A DNA stretch of 64,000 nucleotides, taken from positions 29,911,410 through 29,975,409 of the forward strand of contig CM055107.1 in NCBI GenBank assembly GCA_029204225.1, read 5' to 3'. Source of the stretch: Diphasiastrum complanatum (Eukaryota > Streptophyta > Lycopodiopsida > Lycopodiales > Lycopodiaceae). Under the pieces are notes generated by a model that had not been told where the DNA came from, did no database searches, and was given only the letters and a program-made list of their open reading frames with translations. Shown here piece after piece: positions 10,699-21,827 of the stretch; within the stretch, counting starts at the first letter, position 1; each line of letters starts with the position of its first letter. Made by a program: the position numbers and the translations under genes.

Positions 10699-10843
10699 TG
10701 TATCAATTGTTGGAACCTCGATTTTAAAGAAAGGTGCACCCATAGGAACTTTGTATGAAGTACCCAATTTTTCTTCCCATGGAACAAAACATTTCTTCTT
10801 TGGGTCAACAAAGTAGTCATAAACTATGCCAGCCACAGGGAAT
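10699..10843 (-). CDS. Dynein heavy chain exon 14 (approach to AAA3), last in window
   Basis: 1 nt plus 48 codons: FPVAGIVYDYFVDPKKK, FVPWEEKLG and FFKIEVPTIDT. This is the family block 'FP..G.VYDY.VD....FVPW.......F..I.VPT.DT' which directly precedes the AAA3 P-loop. The acceptor is tttgtgtag; the donor is ACA|gtaagc, in phase 0. The AAA3 Walker A exon should be the next one, but nothing like it occurs between 1 and 10698. Confidence 0.92.
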
Positions 10844-12602
10844 CTACACAAATTTATACAACAAAGGTCCAATTAGAAAAGGGTTTTTCAAGTGGTTGAA
10901 ATTGCTTGGATATATATGATGCTCAAAAATAGATGTAAAACCTGTTGTTTGAACTTGAAAACAATGTACCAAATTCTAGAAAAGGAACAAAGGTGTCTGA
11001 TGCAAAAAACTTATTCTAATAAATAGATTCACTTTCCCAAAGATGCACGCTTTTCTAACAATGCGATATATTCTCATGCATTTGTTATCATACAAAAGCC
11101 AAAACCTAAGCTTCTTATTGAATTTGATTAGCACTTTCACCACAAATGTTTAGTTGTAGCTATACTTATTAAATATGTTTTCCACTTGGAAATATAGGAC
11201 CTTTTGGAAATAGCAAACAAGAACTTGGATGAGAAACAAGCAATGCCATGTCATCACATTTTATTAAAGTTTGGCAGCTTGCAATGTTCCATTAAAATAT
11301 TCAAGTTGATTTTTTTTCATGCTCTCAAGCTCATGTGAACAATTGGACATTAGGAAAAATGTTCCTTTGCTCAAAAAGAAGAAGGGAAAAAGGCATTTCC
11401 AAAAAATATGGATGAAGCCATACCAATGTCTATGCATTCTACCATATTTAATGCACAAAAGAGTAGGGGCCATTGAGGGAAATATTGTATGTCAACTAAA
11501 TTGCCTCACGTTACAATATTGATGCTAAGTTTTACTTATGATAGATTGACCATGGCAGTCCATCCAAGGAAACAAAAGCTTGAGTCTATTACTCACAAAC
11601 AATATACTTCCCAGAAATACTATTAGATGTTTTAAACTTCATACATGTGGAAGCTTCAAGATTAGTAGAGGAAGGCAATCCTCTCGCCCCTATTTATGCA
11701 AACATTGATTGCACAACAAACAATTGGTGAAGAAGTCATCCATATAAACCTTATCGCATACCCAATTGTAGATAGGACAGAACTCCTCCATCATCAACTA
11801 GATCATCAAGGGAGATGGGGACATTCTCCACGTTAGATCAATCGGCAGATGGTAGCCACGATATTTCTCCTAACCTTTGCACTAGAAAGGATGAGGGAAA
11901 TGTGTACCTAGACTCCATGTATCCGTCTGTCTTTATATCAAGGGAGAGGTAAAGAGGAGGGAGGGGCTTTTGTTGAGAAAAAGTGATTTTTTTAGGCTAG
12001 GATGGTGCACTCTACCAAAAACCTCCTCAAAAGATGGTTAACTAGAGAATTGATGTCCAGATTCTCTTAGTAACCATGCTTTTTAGGACCCAAGTTAGAA
12101 ATTTCTATAATCTAGACTTGCTTTTCAAAATGCAAATATACCATCTTGAAGCTCTCAATCTCCACTTCCTATTGAGCTAAAGCATCCTCCAGATGGATTA
12201 GTAATGATGGTTCTTAATCCATTTTCTTTTGGTATGAAACTTGGTAGACTACCTTCTATGGTCCACTAGGTCATCAAACCCTCATTCCACATGAAGCGGT
12301 ACAGTATACTTGTTTATAAGGATAACCATTCATGTAGTCAATACATTCCAGTCACTTGTAGTCATCCATCATGCAGACAATACATTTGTGAACTACTCTT
12401 AATGTCACCCTTAAAACATAAGGAAAATTTGACATGCAAAAACTACCAAAAATAAAAAAATGCATGACTCATAAAACATGTAAAATATGTCCTCAGTCAC
12501 CACATCTCATTAATCATCCATATGTGCAAACAATCTAGGGGTCAAGATGGGGATCCCCCCACCCGGTTTTAGAAATATTATTCTATTATCGAGGTGTCCA
12601 AC
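10844..12602. other. Giant-intron sequence, possible faint retroelement
   Basis: No intact gene. On the minus strand at about 11729-11749 the frame reads VYMDDFF, which looks like an RT catalytic box. Its flanks are too degraded to assign. I would not name an element here on that alone. Confidence 0.3.
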
Positions 12603-12839
12603 CATAGTTCCCGTGAACCGTGGATGGTTCACCACGTACGGTTCATAAAGTTTTTGACAAAGTCAGTGGTGAACCGTGAATTAATTAAATTTTTTTTGTT
12701 TTTAACATAGGATTTGTGGAGCAAAGGGCAAAAAAAATTAATTAATTAATTACATGAACCGTACCACGGTTCATGAACCGTGGTACGGTTCACCCCAGGG
12801 TTCTCAAGACCCACGGTTCTGAGAACCGTGGATTTTCTG
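12603..12839. mobile_element. MITE-like element with subterminal GAACCGT palindromes
   Basis: The 237 bp segment starts CATAGTTCCCGTGAACC and ends GTGGATTTTCTG. It is bounded by the perfect 8 bp direct repeat TGTCCAAC (12595-12602, 12840-12847; nine bases match if GTGTCCAAC is counted). GAACCGT or ACGGTTC occurs about ten times, clustered at both ends and pointing both ways. An 8 bp duplication, CA...TG ends and subterminal repeats are typical of hAT-superfamily non-autonomous elements. No transposase is present. Confidence 0.6.
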
Positions 12840-12847
12840 TGTCCAAC

Positions 12848-14729
12848 AAAAGTTGGTCACATAATCAATTTTCTCAAATAGCTTCCTTAATCTAATCTCT
12901 TGCTTTCGTTTTTTTCTTCTAAAAATTGAAAGATGCACTTCAAGATATGCTAAAAATAACAAGTTACCGCCAACTTAGTTTTTCACTAATTTGTTTCAAC
13001 ATGCAACTTCTAACTTGAAAGTTCTTAATGAGACGAGTGAAATGAAGTATGAAGGTTTTAGAGAGAGAAAGTAGGTTTTGGTAGAGAGAAAATCCATGTT
13101 AGAGAGAAATTTATTGAGAGAAAGTGATGAGAGTGGATTATGAGAGTAAGTGATGTAAGAAAGAGTGTGGGAGGTTAAGAAAGAGATATGTGGGAGTGGG
13201 CCGAGTAGAGAGGGTTTTACACAATGAGAGAGATAGCAGCAGCTATCGGAGACATAGGACATAGAGATATAGAATGGAATTAGAGATAGTAGTTCCCTTC
13301 CCAAGGTTGACTCCTAAAACATGTGTGCTCACCTTCAAGTGATGATGGAAGCTCCTCACTCCAAGCCACTTCTCCAACTTGCCAACACTGAGAACGAAAG
13401 GGAAAGAGGGCACCCACCTATATATACTTGGCGAAGGAGGAATTGGGTGTATGCATGAAATGAGTGCTACTCAAATGGAAGTTTCTAAACATGAGTTTGC
13501 ATGAGTCATATAAGAACATGGAGCTATTTTGAAGACTCAAAAGCTATTCTTGGCAGGGTGCCCTAGTCAATGGTCAAAGGCCCTTTTTGCATCCCTTATG
13601 CATTTGAGATGAACAAAGATGCTAGCACCCCCCCCATTTTAAACAATGACCAGCAAAGTGCTTCCACCTCATTTTTAAGCAATAAACTAACAAGGAAGGG
13701 GGTTGTTACAGTCGACTCCATGCAACATGCAACCACACATGATAACAGGGGAGGCACAACTCAATCCTTAGCTAGCCACAATGAGCAACAAGTAGGAAGC
13801 ATAGGCAAAATACAGCCTCTTGCAGGCGCCACAATCTGTTGCATATTCACATGCCAAAAATAAAAGTAGCAGCAATGTATCACTTAGAAAAAGGGAAGGC
13901 CACCCCTCCAAGTTTAAGTGCAACATAATTGAGGAGTGGAACATACGACTACCATCCAAACGTAGACTTCTAATTAGGTGATAACTCACACGCAATCCCT
14001 AGTTTAAACCCCTTTTTTTGGTTGTAAAGGGAATAAACTTTACCTCATAATTAGTTCGAAATTCTAGATCCACAAAAAAAGAATTGTACGAATTCGAATA
14101 CTTAATAGCTACTGTTCAAGAGCTTATTACACCATTATTGGCTAAGTCCCAAAAAATGTACTAGCTAAGATCTTCCCAAACATGGTGAGTTGGGTTTGCC
14201 CACCCAAGTTCGATTCTCTATGATCCCCGAGTTGATAATACCAAAAACATCACTAGTTAAGTTCCACGGAAGATCTAGATTTCTTAGCTACTTACAAAGC
14301 TTTTCAAATACATTTCAATCTATGAGTCCTAATATTTAAAGAAATTCACCAATCTAAAAAACTGATAGTAGAAGATTTTAAAATTACAAGGCAGAAACAA
14401 AGAACAATGGCTCTAGTACCAACTATAAGAATGTTTGTAAGTCGATCTTCATAAGGTAATTGCACACCATTACTAGTGAATGCTCATGACTTGCCCATTC
14501 GTTAGAATCCATCTACACTTACTTTCATGCACTGGAGCTATTGACACAACTTTTGGCAATATTAATGTCCCACACCATTGGCACTAACCAATGCTCTCAC
14601 TAACACCATCATGAGGCTAGAGTAACGTTCTAGTCATGGACTTGCGTTCCTACCATCCATCAACTGCCAAGTAGATAGAATGAATGATACTTGCATTCTA
14701 CTACAATATATACAACGAGTAAGCTCCCC
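12848..14729. other. Giant-intron sequence without a recognisable gene
   Basis: Includes a purine-rich stretch (13020-13290, many GAGAGAAAG runs) that opens a spurious minus-strand frame. The rest is AT-rich, with short poly-A, poly-C and poly-T runs. I see no domain. Confidence 0.5.
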
Positions 14730-15288
14730 TGTCAGGTTTCTTTCTACCTAAACTCAAAACTTCATCACATGGAATAGCTTTTACAAAAACTCAACCGAAT
14801 CTCAGATTTATATTGTCACTGAACATGTACAAAGCATGATTATTGTTCATAAACTTGTACAAAGCATAAGTTTATCAAAACATAGGAGCTTGCTACTTAG
14901 TCTCCTCCCAATCATAGCTGAATAGAAAGTGATAGGAGTGCCTAACACTAGGCTCACATATCCACCCTCCTCAAGCCCCCTAAGCCTTGACCCTTCCTGG
15001 CGTCGACACATGGCAAACCATGGAAAGCCAACCCTTGCCACTTGGCAAACATCTTGTCTCAAGGCAAGTTAGATAGGTGGACCATCATCACACATGTCAC
15101 TCATCAACTAGACTAAATGTCCAAGTGAGCATGTGTTTGGTTGACCGGTCAACTTTCTCCTACCGAGGAGGTCAGTCCAACCAGTCCCTTCTCCAAGGAC
15201 CTAGTACCCATGTCACATCACACGTGTGTCTCAACATCAGCGGAAAACTATTCACTGTACTTTCGTCACCATAGGCTGGTGCCTTAGC
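14730..15288 (-). repeat. Left LTR (truncated at its inner edge)
   Basis: Starts TGTCAGGTTTCTTTCTACC on the plus strand and aligns with 18419 onward over most of its length. It ends near 'ggtgccttagcc', where integrase sequence begins on the plus strand. The ~100 bp that end the right LTR are missing. Confidence 0.75.
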
Positions 15289-16064
15289 CTATTTATTGAG
15301 CACATTTTTAGACTTCATGGATTGTCGTCATCCATAGTGTCTGATATAGATCATCATTTTACGGGTCATTTTTGGACTGTAGTTATGGCTAAGCTAGATC
15401 TAAAGTTGACAATGAGCAGTACCGAGCATCCTAAAATGGATGGGCAACACACTGAGAGTCAACAAACTTTAGAAGATATGCTAAGGGCATATGTGAGTAA
15501 GAAGCAGATGCAGTGGGAGAAATATTTGCCACTGATGGAGTTTGTTTATAAGGATAAGGAGAACATTAGCACAAAAATGAGTCCTTTTGAGCTGAACTAT
15601 GGTTTTAACCCTGTTAGTCCTGTTACGATAGGAATTCCTAAAAAAGTGCCCAGTGCGATTGAATTTCTAACTCAAATGAGTGAAATCTTGGATTTAGCCA
15701 AAAGAGAAATAAGACAGGCGATGGACGAGCTAAGTCTTTTGCCGATTAGAATCGCACACCAAGAGAGTTCGAGGAAGGGGCTGACCTGCCTGTTTTGAAA
15801 TTTGTTTCTTTTTTACCTTCCCTGTTTCGGAATCAGCCCCAAGGTTATGGTGTTTCTCCGAATACCAAAGGACTCTAAAACCCTAAGGACAGGAAAATGT
15901 TACAAGTTATCCCCACGTTATTGTGGACCCTAGAAAGTTGTCAAAAAGATAAGTGATGTTGCTTATAAATTAACTTTACCTGAAACTTGTAAAGTGTATC
16001 CTGTATTTCATGTTTCTAGGTTGAAAAGGGTTTTACACCGTCGGTTGATTGTTTATGCTTTCCA
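15285..16064 (+). pseudogene. Ty3/gypsy integrase and pol C-terminus, inverted within its element
   Basis: The plus strand reads LFIEHIFRLHGLSSSIVSD then HHFTGHFWT, and GQHTESQQTLEDML, covering the second Asp and the Glu of the integrase core. LMEFVYKDKENISTKMSPFE and LNYGFNP follow. After frame breaks, 15900-16050 encodes the C-terminal 'LSPRYYGP...KKISDVAYKLTLPE' and 'YPVFHVSRLK' region. The zinc-binding domain and first Asp are missing. Gag of the same element runs the other way, so this block is inverted. Confidence 0.8.
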
Positions 16065-16199
16065 TTTTTTTCTGTAACATATCCAACATATCCCAAGTAC
16101 CACATTAAAATGCACCAAACACGTTATCTCAAAATCGAACTTCTCAGTATAGCTCTGAATGGTCAATGACATACCCACAACCCCAGAATCCCACCAACC

Positions 16200-16262
16200 T
16201 TTTAATTAGAGCCGAATTAAGAATGTTATGTGAGGACCCAATGTCAAGTAGTACTAACACAT
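16200..16262 (-). pseudogene. Retroviral-type aspartic protease relic
   Basis: The minus strand reads VLLDIGSSHNILNSALIKRL, a gypsy protease active site in which the usual D[T/S]G is DIG. The Thr/Ser supports catalysis, so this copy would be inactive even without its stops. It lies downstream of gag, as expected for the minus-strand element. Confidence 0.6.
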
Positions 16263-16417
16263 TCCTACCACACAACTATCTACTCATAACAATTAAAGAT
16301 GTACAAGGATACTGATACTTGTGTTGCGCCGCTTTTGGTAATTGTGGCATTGGAGCTGTATCCACCCTTTTGACTCATCGACACATTAGTAAGATGAGGA
16401 GTTCCTTGCAATTCATC

Positions 16418-17509
16418 CTACTCCATCTCCTCAATGTACATTGGTGCTTGAGCCTGCTCCACTTGCCAGTTAGATGTTGTCCGCATTGGATTTCTTGGAC
16501 ATTGCTTCCACTTGTGTTGACCCAAACAACCAAAGCATAGCTTCTCTCGCTTGGCACGCTCCTGGTCTTGCGGAGATAGTGGCAATACGATCATAGGGTG
16601 TTGGCCAACCCCTTGGACATTGGGCGTCCCATACCGTCCTCTGCCCTTGGTAGTGCCAACCCTTTTTCCTTTCCAATCACCTAACCTTTGCCCTTGCGCA
16701 AATCGACCTTTAAACCTTTTAGACTTTTTCCTACCCCAAGGTAGAAATCCCCCTAAGGCCACAACGGCTGGTTCACCAGCCCTCCTTCCGTCCTCATAAT
16801 AGAGAGCCATTTGTATAGCTCCTTGGAGGTTGTGAGTCTGCTCCTTCCTAACAAAAGGCCTAAGGCTCTCACGTAAACCCTCCACGAATTGGAATACCTG
16901 ATAGTACATTGGCACCTCCTCCCGTATCCGCATCAAGGCCTCTCTATATTTGTCTGCAAATTCTTGTACCGACATATTGCCTTGCTTAAGATTGGTCAAC
17001 ATCTGCATGGCTTTATTCTTTTCATCAAGCAGCACCCAATTCTCCATAAAAACTTGCTTGAACGCTTCCCATGTAGTAGGCACAAGATTGTCTCTAACGA
17101 CTTTACGCCACCACTTTTGTGCACTCTCTTGTAAACGATAAGTAGCTTCAGTGATCTTCTCATCATCATCGTCAATACCACACATGTGAAACGTAGTTTC
17201 CCATTTTTGCAGCCAATTCTCTATCGCATCCGTGGTAAGCACTGCAATGGCTCCCTTATACTTGGGTGGCTTTAAATTTTTAATTGACGGTAATTTCCTT
17301 TTCTTGAGAACATCATTCGCCTCTCTTTCAAGTGAAAAGGGTTTTGCCCCTACCATTGCCGTACCACTTGTCCTTTTTGGTGCCTGTGGGGATTTATTGC
17401 GTTTTAACTCCTCCATAATGCGATGCAATACTACCTCCAAGGCATCAAGCTTGCTTGCCACTTGCTCAATCCAGAGTGAATTTGTGCCGGCTTTTTCCAA
17501 TGGATCCAT
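16418..17509 (-). CDS. Ty3/gypsy gag protein
   Basis: 363 codons, start MDPLEKAGTNSLWIEQVASK. Residues ~90-250 match the retrotransposon gag domain (AIENWLQKWETTF, WWRKVV, WEAFKQVFMENW, SVQEFADKYREAL, FVEGLRESLRPFV). A basic Arg/Lys/Gly-rich stretch follows at 265-300. The C-terminal zinc knuckle CFGCLGQHKWKQC has spacing C-x2-C-x3-H-x4-C, one residue shorter than canonical. The frame is intact while the rest of the element is broken. It is in the sense direction relative to the dynein gene. Confidence 0.85.
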   Translation of the reverse strand: MDPLEKAGTNSLWIEQVASKLDALEVVLHRIMEELKRNKSPQAPKRTSGTAMVGAKPFSLEREANDVLKKRKLPSIKNLKPPKYKGAIAVLTTDAIENWLQKWETTFHMCGIDDDDEKITEATYRLQESAQKWWRKVVRDNLVPTTWEAFKQVFMENWVLLDEKNKAMQMLTNLKQGNMSVQEFADKYREALMRIREEVPMYYQVFQFVEGLRESLRPFVRKEQTHNLQGAIQMALYYEDGRRAGEPAVVALGGFLPWGRKKSKRFKGRFAQGQRLGDWKGKRVGTTKGRGRYGTPNVQGVGQHPMIVLPLSPQDQERAKREKLCFGCLGQHKWKQCPRNPMRTTSNWQVEQAQAPMYIEEME

Positions 17510-18418
17510 ATTTACCCGTCAAGAGATGCTTGTCTTTTCACTTTGTCCACATTTTCACTTGACAAGGAAATAAGTAGAAAATTCAGTCCGTATGGAAATT
17601 AGTCACTTTTCTGTCCGATGCCGGAATTGCGTGATTTTAGGCTCGAAACGTAGGCAGTAGGTTGTACTATGCTCCTGTGGTGTCTGACCTCCAGCAGAAA
17701 ACCATTGAATGATCCAAATTTTCTCTCTGTCTTCTGATTTCTGCTAATTACGCACAGTGGGTCCGTCTCTTAAGTGTAGGGATGCCCTTAAGGACCCAGT
17801 TCCAATTTACAAGGCAATACACCAAAACTTCATAACGAAATTTTTAATGAAGTTGGGTCATCCTTGCCTTTGGGCCCTTCACCCTTTCTCTTATCCCCTT
17901 TGCCTTTCAATGACAAACTTCACACACTTCGTGCCCTTCCCGTGAAGGCCTCCTCCTCCTCCTACGTTGCCTCCAGTTTTCAGGATTCAGCCTACCCTGA
18001 AATGCCTCGCACCTCCAGAGTCCACGCTGCTCTGATCAAGGTCGTTTGTTGTTAGCAAATACAAATTCTTCTCTCCTTTCCAACGTGTTGGTCAGGGGCT
18101 TTGAAAGGGAACCATGCTTCAGATCTCAGCACATTTCTTCCTATTGCAAAAACGTTCCTCACAGTAGGGCTCGTGACAGCACACAAACCAACCTATCATT
18201 CTGCAGGGATTCGATGTCAGATTCCCATCATTCTGCAGGTTGCTCACAGCAAGAGCAGGGCGCAGCCAGCAAACACGTCTGGAAAAACGCGACTAGTAGG
18301 CAGCAATCTCAGTGGAACATTTGAAAAAACGTAGCCAATCCACAAAGTGACCAAAAGCAACAGTTCTTCCACTCATTTGTGGTCTCGCTCGTCAAATTGT
18401 TTCTCTCCTTATACCAGA
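17510..18418 (-). other. 5' leader of the minus-strand gypsy element
   Basis: About 0.9 kb between the gag start and the right LTR. Next to the LTR the minus strand reads TCTGGTATAAGGAGAG, a degenerate form of the initiator-Met primer site. No gene. Confidence 0.6.
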
Positions 18419-19246
18419 TGTCACATTTCTTTCTACCTGAACTGCATCACATGGAATGGCTTTTACAAAAACTCAATCAAATCTCAGATTTATACTGTCA
18501 CTCAACATGTACAAAGCATGATTACTGTCCATAAACCTGTACAAAGCATGCGTTCATCAAAACATAGGAGCTGGCTGCTCAGTCTCCTCCCAATCAGAGC
18601 AATAGAAAGTGATAGAGTGCTTGACACTAGGCTCACATTCCACCTTCCTCAAGCCCTGACCCTTCCTCGCGTGCACACATGGCAAGCCGACCCTTGCCAC
18701 TTGGCAGCATCTTGTCTGAAGGCAAGTTAGATAAAAGGACCTTCATCACACATGTCACTCATCAACTAGATTAATAATGCCCCAGTGACCATATGACCTG
18801 TGTTTTGTTGACTGGTCAATTCTCTCCTACTGAGGAAGTCAGTCCAGCGGCCCAGTGTTCGGGAAAGCCGGCATTCTTAAGAAATGGAATTGGCATCTTT
18901 TCCCAAAAACTGACAACTACAAAATTTTGCAGGATTTTTTACGTGATATATTTGAGATTTTATAGGGGAAATTCGGCAAGTAGAAGCATATCCCTTGTTA
19001 GTAGCTGGAATACTCCTTAAGATATGAGATTTTTGAGGGAAACCTCAAAAAAGTTTCCCGAACACTGGTCCAGCCAGTGACCTAGTACCCATGTCCCATC
19101 ACACGTGTCTCAACATCAACAGAAAACCATTCAATGTACTTCCATCACCAATGCCTTGGCCGTTTCTTACTTACAAATATACAATTACTCTAACAGACTA
19201 ACTATCATAGTTACAGCAAATGGGACAGGGATTGAAATGTATAACA
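18419..19246 (-). repeat. Right (5') LTR, interrupted by a MITE
   Basis: Plus-strand ends are TGTCACATTTC and GAAATGTATAACA. It totals 828 bp, of which 217 bp (18852-19068) is an inserted MITE, leaving about 611 bp of LTR. Confidence 0.75.
18852..19068. mobile_element. 217 bp hAT-like MITE with perfect 15 bp terminal inverted repeats
   Basis: Ends are CCAGTGTTCGGGAAA (18852-18866) and its exact reverse complement TTTCCCGAACACTGG (19054-19068). The homologous LTR at 14730 lacks this segment, showing an insertion. Flanks read TCCAGCGGC and TCCAGCCAG, so any target duplication is imperfect. CAGTG-type ends suggest hAT. No coding capacity. Confidence 0.85.
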
Positions 19247-20164
19247 CCCCCCCCACACCAAGGCCTCCTAGACGTGAGAAACAATCCCAACTTTAAAAAA
19301 CATTGTCCTCAATGTTGGGCTTAAAAAATGACTAACCCTAAAAACTAGAAGAAAGGTCCCAAGTGATTGCTATGGTAATAGCCAATCATAAACAAAGTGC
19401 GAATAGAACGATAAAAAAAAGTATCAATCAATGGAGATATTGAATGAGAGGAGATAGTCATCACAACAAGCAAAAGCAACACATAAAAATCCACAAAGCA
19501 CTAGAACATGCTTCAAATATATTGCTAATGTAATGTCATCATGATATTACTACAAAACAATAACAAGTCGATGTAGATGCAAGACATAAATAATCAAAAC
19601 AATGTTGTAAGTCACTCAAGGCACTCTAATAGCCCATAAGAAAGTATGATGCATCTTCCCAACAAGTGAAATATCCAAAGCCATTCGAATGGCCCAACAC
19701 CACCACAGAAAAATATAAATGTGACAACCATTGCAACAACTCCGCAACATCATCAAAGACCAAGCAATAGGTAGCAATTAGAAATGCGAATGAATCTGGA
19801 CGTATAAATAGATGACCCTAATAAATAGCTAGAATGAAAACTTGCATAAATATGGGCCCTTATTACTTTATATCTACTCTCATTCGACACTACTTTTTCT
19901 TTTTATTATGAAAATACGATTAATGCAAAAGAGACTACATCCAAAAAGCTGAATCGACCAATTGATGCTCTAAGAAACCCCTGTCAATAACTCTAAAAAA
20001 AAAGAGGACTCCAATAAAACAGTCTTAGATAGCATGGATATGCGTAAGATACGTAGTTTCTACAAAAGGGTTAGAATGGCACGGATCTGCCTTAATACCT
20101 TGTAGAAACTTTGGGAACTTCTTACTCATAACTAATGATATCTATCCAAAGTAGTGTCCCGAAC
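19247..20164. other. Giant-intron sequence without a recognisable gene
   Basis: AT-rich, with no domain seen in any frame. It begins with a C8 run at the edge of the gypsy LTR. Confidence 0.5.
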
Positions 20165-20839
20165 CATAGTTGCACAGAATCGCGTTTCTGGGAGGAGACG
20201 TTTCGGAAACCGCGTTTCTGAGAAACGTGGTTCTCCTCCCAGAATCGCAAAAAAAAAAAAAAAAAAAAAAAATTTTGGAAAAATAGCTTGTGGCTGAAAT
20301 TTTTTTAGGGGATCAATGGTCAAACCAACATTTTGCCTCTCAAAAGTGCAGTAAATGGGGCACAAATAAATCTTATTTTCAATAGCTATTTGGTTGTTAT
20401 TTGCTCTGGTTTTCAATAAATGCTCAGGGGGTTCAGGGGGCGGTAGCCCTCGAGAAACATGGGGTCCGGGGAAGCGGTAGCCCCCCGGTGGGGGGTTTGG
20501 GGGGCAACGCCCCCCAACGGCAGGCTTACTGGGACCATCTGTGATCGTAACAGACATGCTAGAGGTTAGTTTTGAATTTTTATCCATGACAGAACCCAAC
20601 ATGGATTAATGCACCTGAACTGGACCATCCTACACCCGAAACAGTCGACAAACTACACAATAAGTATGCTCTTAATTAGAGCTTTCATCTGATACCCATA
20701 TTGCCCATTAAAAAACTAAAAATATATATATATATAAAAAACGTTTCTGGAATTTGTTTTAAAATTTCAGAAACGCGTTTCTGAACCGCGTTTCTGAACG
20801 CGATACCGAAACGCGTTTCAGAAACACAGTGCATCTATG
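20165..20839. mobile_element. 675 bp MITE-like element with CGCGTTTC subterminal palindromes
   Basis: Ends are CATAGTTGCAC and GTGCATCTATG, inverted repeats matching at 10 of 11 bases. Flanks tcccgaac (20157-20164) and cctcgaac (20840-20847) match at 6 of 8, as expected for an 8 bp duplication. Both ends carry clusters of GAAACGCG/CGCGTTTC on alternating strands (20180-20245, 20745-20825). The interior has a 23-base A run and a G/C-rich palindromic patch at 20410-20520. Like the 12603 element it starts CATAGTT, but its subterminal motif differs. Confidence 0.65.
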
Positions 20840-20847
20840 CCTCGAAC

Positions 20848-21528
20848 CATGATTGATATATGGTGATCTCTGCGTTGAGATGCATAATTTTTTGTCATTA
20901 ACACCGGTGCACACAATTGATTTAGTGTCAAAATACAAAAGATAACATGGTAATAATCGTGGGGCATGACACAAAGAAGAAAGATAGGGTTTGCAGAGAA
21001 AAGCAGAATGACACTATTAAGGTTCATGAGATGTTGAATAGGTGTAAGGTTGAATGCAGTAATCTAAATAAATATTCACAGTTGTAAGAAAACCAAAACT
21101 TAATTTTTAGTTCTCTGAATCAAAAATTCAAATCAGCTGTCATTCTGTGAGAAAGTCTAGCAGAAGTTTGTTTGCATGGAGAATTAGTTGAGGGAAAGCC
21201 CTTTTTTTAAGTGGAAAGGTTACCATCAATGAGCAAGGCATGGAACTGACATGACTGAACAGTGAATGGATATTGCATGTGAGCTGATAGTCTGGATATC
21301 ACTCTTTAGCCACCATGTACCAGTACAAAAAAATCGATTCGATCTAGGACGCGAATATTTGTAGGAACATCTTTAAGATCAGAGCTCTATCTCCTTTGTG
21401 AGTTCTCTTTCTAACATTATCAATGCTATATATCGATGACACCAACAATATTGAACTTCCAAGCTTAAAAGCATTACTGACTGCACATAAGTGGACAAGA
21501 ACAAGTGGACAAGAACGAGGGCATTCAC
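20848..21528. other. Intron sequence upstream of the exon 13 donor
   Basis: No gene or repeat recognised between the MITE and the exon 13 boundary. The donor gtgaat is at 21523-21528 on the minus strand. Confidence 0.5.
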
Positions 21529-21827
21529 CTTGGATCAAGCTCTCTCAAAAACAAATCAAACATCTTTCTGCCCTCTTCATCCACACTGGCTCCAATGGAC
21601 CAGATCAAAACAAATAAGAACCACGTTTCAATCATAGAGACATAGCTTTCCCCTTGTTGCGGCGAGACACCATTCTCAGGTGTTGCAAGCGAATCAAACA
21701 GCTTACAGAGCGTGACAAAACCGTTAAGCAAATCAATTGGAACAGTCTCTTTGCATTTGTGCCTTCGAAACAATGTAGCAGCATCCACATATTGGATCAA
21801 CAACTTCCGTAGTGTCCCTAATAATAC
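21529..21827 (-). CDS. Dynein heavy chain exon 13 (AAA2-AAA3 link)
   Basis: 99 codons plus 2 nt. It contains VTLCKLFDSLATPENGV and FLFVLIWSIGASVDEEGRK then FDLFLREL, matching the 'F..IW..GG..D...R..F..FLR' block. The acceptor is gcgacag; the donor AG|gtgaat splits an Arg codon. The next intron is 10,685 bp. Confidence 0.93.

Larger units (their letters stand above)
14730..19246 (-). mobile_element. Rearranged minus-strand Ty3/gypsy element
   Basis: LTRs in the same direction lie at 14730-~15288 and 18419-19246. Reading right to left: 5' LTR, degenerate primer site, leader, gag and protease relic. Then comes a block of integrase in the opposite (+) direction, joined directly to the left LTR. 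RT and RNase H are missing. The LTR family matches the element at 1040-2535. Flanks are tcccc on the left and ccccc on the right, a possible 5 bp duplication with one mismatch. A small MITE sits in the right LTR. Confidence 0.75.

Noticed and set aside
11729-11749. VYMDDFF on the minus strand as an RT catalytic box
   Set aside because: Only the short box is visible; flanking RT motifs could not be aligned, so no element is called.
12996-13304. 102-codon minus-strand Ser/Leu-rich frame
   Set aside because: Produced by the purine-rich stretch on the plus strand; no start context, no domain, no neighbours.
20132-20602. 156-codon minus-strand frame with Pro-Gly-rich segment
   Set aside because: It lies inside the MITE-like element, crosses a 23-base homopolymer and a G/C palindrome, and matches no domain. 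Chance frame.
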